Source: JAAZBV01 sp964460435
Lineage (GTDB): Bacteria > Desulfobacterota > DSM-4660 > Desulfatiglandales > HGW-15
Length of the DNA: 64,000 nucleotides
Direction of reading: 5' to 3'
Assembly: GCA_964460435.1 (NCBI GenBank)
Contig: CAYWRH010000003.1
Coordinates: 1 to 64,000 of the forward strand
Numbering within the stretch: the first letter of the stretch is position 1; every line of letters begins with the position of its first letter. The notes under the pieces were generated by a model. It saw only the letters and a program-made list of their open reading frames with translations. It was not told where the DNA came from and ran no database searches. Shown piece by piece: positions 61,641 through 64,000 of this stretch. Made by a program: the position numbers and the translations under genes.

Positions 61641-61668
61641 GGAATGATTGTAATCGATCGATTACGAT
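61630..61668. promoter_or_regulatory. Toxin-antitoxin operator: palindromes at the start of the toxin gene
   Basis: A perfect 16-bp palindrome GTAATCGATCGATTAC (61650-61665). A further half site ATCGTAATC (61630-61638), overlapping the toxin start, is the exact inverse of GATTACGAT (61660-61668). Likely the binding site of the HTH antitoxin. Confidence 0.7.
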
Positions 61669-61840
61669 TTATCAACATGTTTTTGTCGCAATCTTTTTTT
61701 GTTTTGATCCCAGGATTCCACAGTTATTCGGATGGCGATTCCATAAGGCAATGGAGTCTAAGGCAATGGTGCCTACACTTTTCACAATAAAAAAATTAAT
61801 CGTTTTGTTCTTTGAAAATTGAATATTAAAACTGGTGTGA

Positions 61841-62044
61841 GAAAAATCCAATGATCCCAGCGGGAGTTACAATCAGGGTTATCAATATGCCCTTGCAGGG
61901 AACATGGCCAACAAAAGAGGTATTGTCGGGTGGGGTGTGCTGACATTGGAATCTGCTGTTAACAGACCAAGGGTAAGACCAAAAAGTGTTAGGTTTGATG
62001 CTGAAGTAGCAGGCATAGCCAATAGAAGCATAATAAATAACTAG
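61841..62044 (+). pseudogene. Degenerate coding remnant in the 61641-62156 gap
   Basis: The 516-base gap between the toxin gene and the gene ending at 62157 has no intact gene. One frame is open for 67 codons between a TGA and the TAG at 62042-62044, with protein-like residues (ANKRGIVGWGVLTLESAVNR, VRFDAEVAGIANRS) but no start at its beginning; the first ATG is at 61904. It is probably the 3' end of a lost gene of unknown family. The remainder of the gap is AT-rich and shows nothing recognisable. Confidence 0.3.
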
Positions 62045-62156
62045 GATCAGAAGCCAGTACAGATAACCTATCAGGGAGTAACTGTTTTATCTGCTGAATA
62101 TATTCACAAATCCCTTTAACCTTCATCTACTAAAATATACTATAAACTCTGTAATT

Positions 62157-62837
62157 TTATTTTGGCTTTGTTTTGCCTATGCGTTTGTAATACTCTTCAG
62201 GGATATCATTCGCATCTTTATATATGGCAAAATGGCATTCTCCAAACTCCATTGGCTCGGATACTATGTGGGCAGCGCCCATTTTGCCTGTGGCCTCTAT
62301 TGTAAGCATCTCCATAATCGGGCAGTGGCAGCAGTATATTGGAAAATCCTTCATGCCCCATGTGGCAGGGTGGCGCTCCTTTATCTTTGCCAGGCCAAAT
62401 TCAGGTTCATACAACCCCATCTTAATTAGTCTCTCTCCTGATCCGCATGGCTTCATGGTAAGGGTGATCTTCTCATCGTCTTCTTTAATAACAACCGGCT
62501 GCATGTGGCCCCTTAAGCCGCTTGCCATCTCTTCCACCCTTGATCTCAAATCCGTTTTACCTGAAGGTTTAAATACAGACCTTCCTTCAATGCCATGCGC
62601 CTCTCTTTCAGCCTTCTCAACTGCATCTACTCCATAGTTCCTGTAGATATAGGAAAGGAGCCCGCTCACCCACACCATATAACCATCATGCAGGTGCCCA
62701 ATCTCGCTTTGCAGCCGCTCTGCAAGCCTCTTTGCCTTTTCCTTTTCACCAGCATCCACTGCCCTTTTAATAAGGTCAAGCGTGGGAGTCCCCATCTCCT
62801 TTAGCTCTTCATCAGTAAATATTCTTTTATCACTCAT
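62157..62837 (-). CDS. Conserved-looking protein of unknown function with CCHCP motif
   Basis: 226 residues from the ATG at 62837, preceded by GAGAGGG; an ATG eight codons earlier (62861) is possible. The first ~75 residues are helical and charged; a second half contains CGSGERLIKMGLY, an FPIYCCHCPIMEMLTIEATG segment and FGECHFAIYKD. The four cysteines and His suggest a metal or small-molecule site, somewhat like the L-2-amino-thiazoline-4-carboxylate hydrolase-like group; this resemblance is weak. No membrane segment. Function unknown. Confidence 0.6.
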   Translation of the reverse strand: MSDKRIFTDEELKEMGTPTLDLIKRAVDAGEKEKAKRLAERLQSEIGHLHDGYMVWVSGLLSYIYRNYGVDAVEKAEREAHGIEGRSVFKPSGKTDLRSRVEEMASGLRGHMQPVVIKEDDEKITLTMKPCGSGERLIKMGLYEPEFGLAKIKERHPATWGMKDFPIYCCHCPIMEMLTIEATGKMGAAHIVSEPMEFGECHFAIYKDANDIPEEYYKRIGKTKPK

Positions 62838-63015
62838 GCGGATACCCTCTCTTTCTTTCATAAAATGAATGGATGATACTATGGCTTTGAGTATAATTGA
62901 TCATCTATTATTATACATCCATCCAATTGTCAAAAATGAAAACAAAATTGATCAGGCATGCAAAACATGTTAATTATATATTATCCAATCAACAACAAGT
63001 CATAAAAGGGTTCAT

Positions 63016-63906
63016 ATGGCCATTAAATTCAAGGTGTTTCTCCACAGCTATCTTGGTTTTAACAGCAACTCCACCCTTTTTTACGGGGAAAAGGATGCCA
63101 TACTTATAGATGCCTCACAGATAATGAGTGACAGTTACAGGATTGCTGCTGAAATTCTGCCCATGAGAAAAAAACTGACACATATCTATGTCTCCCATTT
63201 TCATCCGGATCATCATTTCGGGCTCTCTGTTCTTAAATTTGCCTTTCCTGATGCCAAGATTGTTGCCCTTCCGAGTGTGATACAGGATATCAAGGCTACC
63301 TCAAAAGACAAGATTGATATGTGGGCTATTGACTGCTTCGGCCCTGGTGAAATACCAAAGTCTGCAACAATACCGGCCCCGCTTACCGAACCAAGGCTTG
63401 AGCTTGAAGAAGAGGAGATCATCTTTTCAGACGGCTGGGAAGGTGACAGTATTAATAATTCCATTGCATGGGTGCCATCCATACGCGTGCTGTGTGCCAC
63501 TGATATAGCCTTTCATGGCTGCCACCTCTGGCCAATAGAAAGCAATTTGGCCCGCAGGGTTACCTGGCGAAAGGATATCGGAAGGCTTAAGGAGTTTGAT
63601 GCAAGGATTATCATACCAGGCCATTGCGACGAAGAAAAGATCAGGATCATGGATGCTGTTCAGAAGGATGAACACAGTAAATACACGGACTGTGCTGACT
63701 GGTCAATAAATTATCTTGATAATTATGAAGAGATATACAGCACTGCAAAATCAGCGGAAGAGCTGGTTAAGAGGATATATAAAAAATACCCTGATGTAAA
63801 GGCTGAGGATTTTGCCATCCAGTGGCAGGCAAGATTGCTTTACCCCAAAAGCAGCCCTGACTGGCTTTTACCTCTACCGGGTGAACCGGGTAAAAATTTT
63901 TCTTAA
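63016..63906 (+). CDS. MBL-fold metallo-hydrolase
   Basis: 296 residues. The metal motif HFHPDHHFG gives His61, His63, Asp65 and His66; further ligands are expected at His in PGHCDEE and Asp in CATDIAFHG. This is the metallo-beta-lactamase fold with two metals, as in hydroxyacylglutathione hydrolases and lactonases. The C-terminal ~70 residues form an added helical segment (NYEEIYSTAKSAEELVKRIYKKYPDVKAED). No signal peptide. Substrate unknown; the upstream gene is divergent. Confidence 0.85.
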   Translation: MAIKFKVFLHSYLGFNSNSTLFYGEKDAILIDASQIMSDSYRIAAEILPMRKKLTHIYVSHFHPDHHFGLSVLKFAFPDAKIVALPSVIQDIKATSKDKIDMWAIDCFGPGEIPKSATIPAPLTEPRLELEEEEIIFSDGWEGDSINNSIAWVPSIRVLCATDIAFHGCHLWPIESNLARRVTWRKDIGRLKEFDARIIIPGHCDEEKIRIMDAVQKDEHSKYTDCADWSINYLDNYEEIYSTAKSAEELVKRIYKKYPDVKAEDFAIQWQARLLYPKSSPDWLLPLPGEPGKNFS

Positions 63907-63961
63907 TCCATCAGGTGGGTATGATGGTGACCCGCCTAAGGAATAGAACTAAGAATAAATT

Positions 63962-63996
63962 TTCACCACGGAGGACACAGAGGTCACAGAGATTTA
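63962..63996. repeat. CACCACGGAGGACACAGAG-type intergenic repeat
   Basis: TCACCACGGAGGACACAGAGGTCACAGAGA at the window edge resembles the dispersed CACGGAGG-CACAGAG element often found between genes of deltaproteobacterial genomes. Copy number cannot be judged here. Confidence 0.45.
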
Positions 63997-64000
63997 ATCT

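Overview
The window looks like chromosome of a mesophilic anaerobe of the Desulfobacterota (former Deltaproteobacteria). This is inferred from the mix of hybrid-cluster protein with an HcpR-like site, glycyl-radical chemistry, selenocysteine use, an AprAB-like flavoprotein/ferredoxin pair, many HDOD/hybrid kinases, and moderate GC with strong GGAGG ribosome binding sites. No rRNA, tRNA, CRISPR array, prophage or intact insertion sequence was recognised.

1-10.5 kb: the tail of an FHA protein, a methyltransferase remnant, a Spy/CpxP-like periplasmic protein, DNA polymerase IV, glycogen synthase, and an Usp-DUF2914-diadenylate cyclase run. The cyclase has the YbbR/CdaR partner fused onto it. A PPi-type phosphofructokinase, a histidine kinase and hcp follow. 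10.5-17.2 kb: three genes of an uncharacterised cupin family flank two sensor kinases (HDOD-kinase and REC-kinase-REC-PilZ). 17.4-23 kb: a secreted type B carboxylesterase and a four-gene cluster of exported PDZ/FecR/coiled-coil proteins.

23-47 kb is an arabinose regulon. araB-HAD-araA run leftward. A LacI-type regulator, araD, two GH51 arabinofuranosidases, two carboxylesterases, an Old Yellow Enzyme homologue, two tandem TAT-exported flavoproteins, an Nramp-like carrier, a NapH/NapG-like polyferredoxin and a YtfQRT-YjfF-type sugar importer run rightward in about 20 kb of closely packed genes. Two identical perfect 18-bp palindromes abut the -10 elements of the two divergent promoters. A CE1 (feruloyl-esterase-like) gene lies just beyond. 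Together these suggest use of feruloylated arabinan/arabinoxylan, possibly with reduction of the released acyl group.

48.6-60.8 kb is the most unusual part: an MFS carrier behind a GntR-like palindrome, a flavodoxin-ferredoxin protein, an AprA-like flavoprotein with its AprB-like ferredoxin, then an exported selenoprotein of the UGSC family. In the selenoprotein an in-frame UGA (54019-54021) sits in the motif Sec-Gly-Ser-Cys and splits the gene for ordinary gene callers. Next come a glycyl radical enzyme with an atypical GCVDP active-site motif and no activase in the window, a secreted NTF2-like protein, and a second full-length relative of the selenoprotein that lacks both Sec and Cys. A redox or catabolic pathway on an unknown substrate is the best inference.

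60.8-64 kb: repeat remnants, a HI1419/HI1420-type toxin-antitoxin pair with a palindromic operator, a coding remnant, an unknown cysteine-containing protein and an MBL-fold hydrolase.
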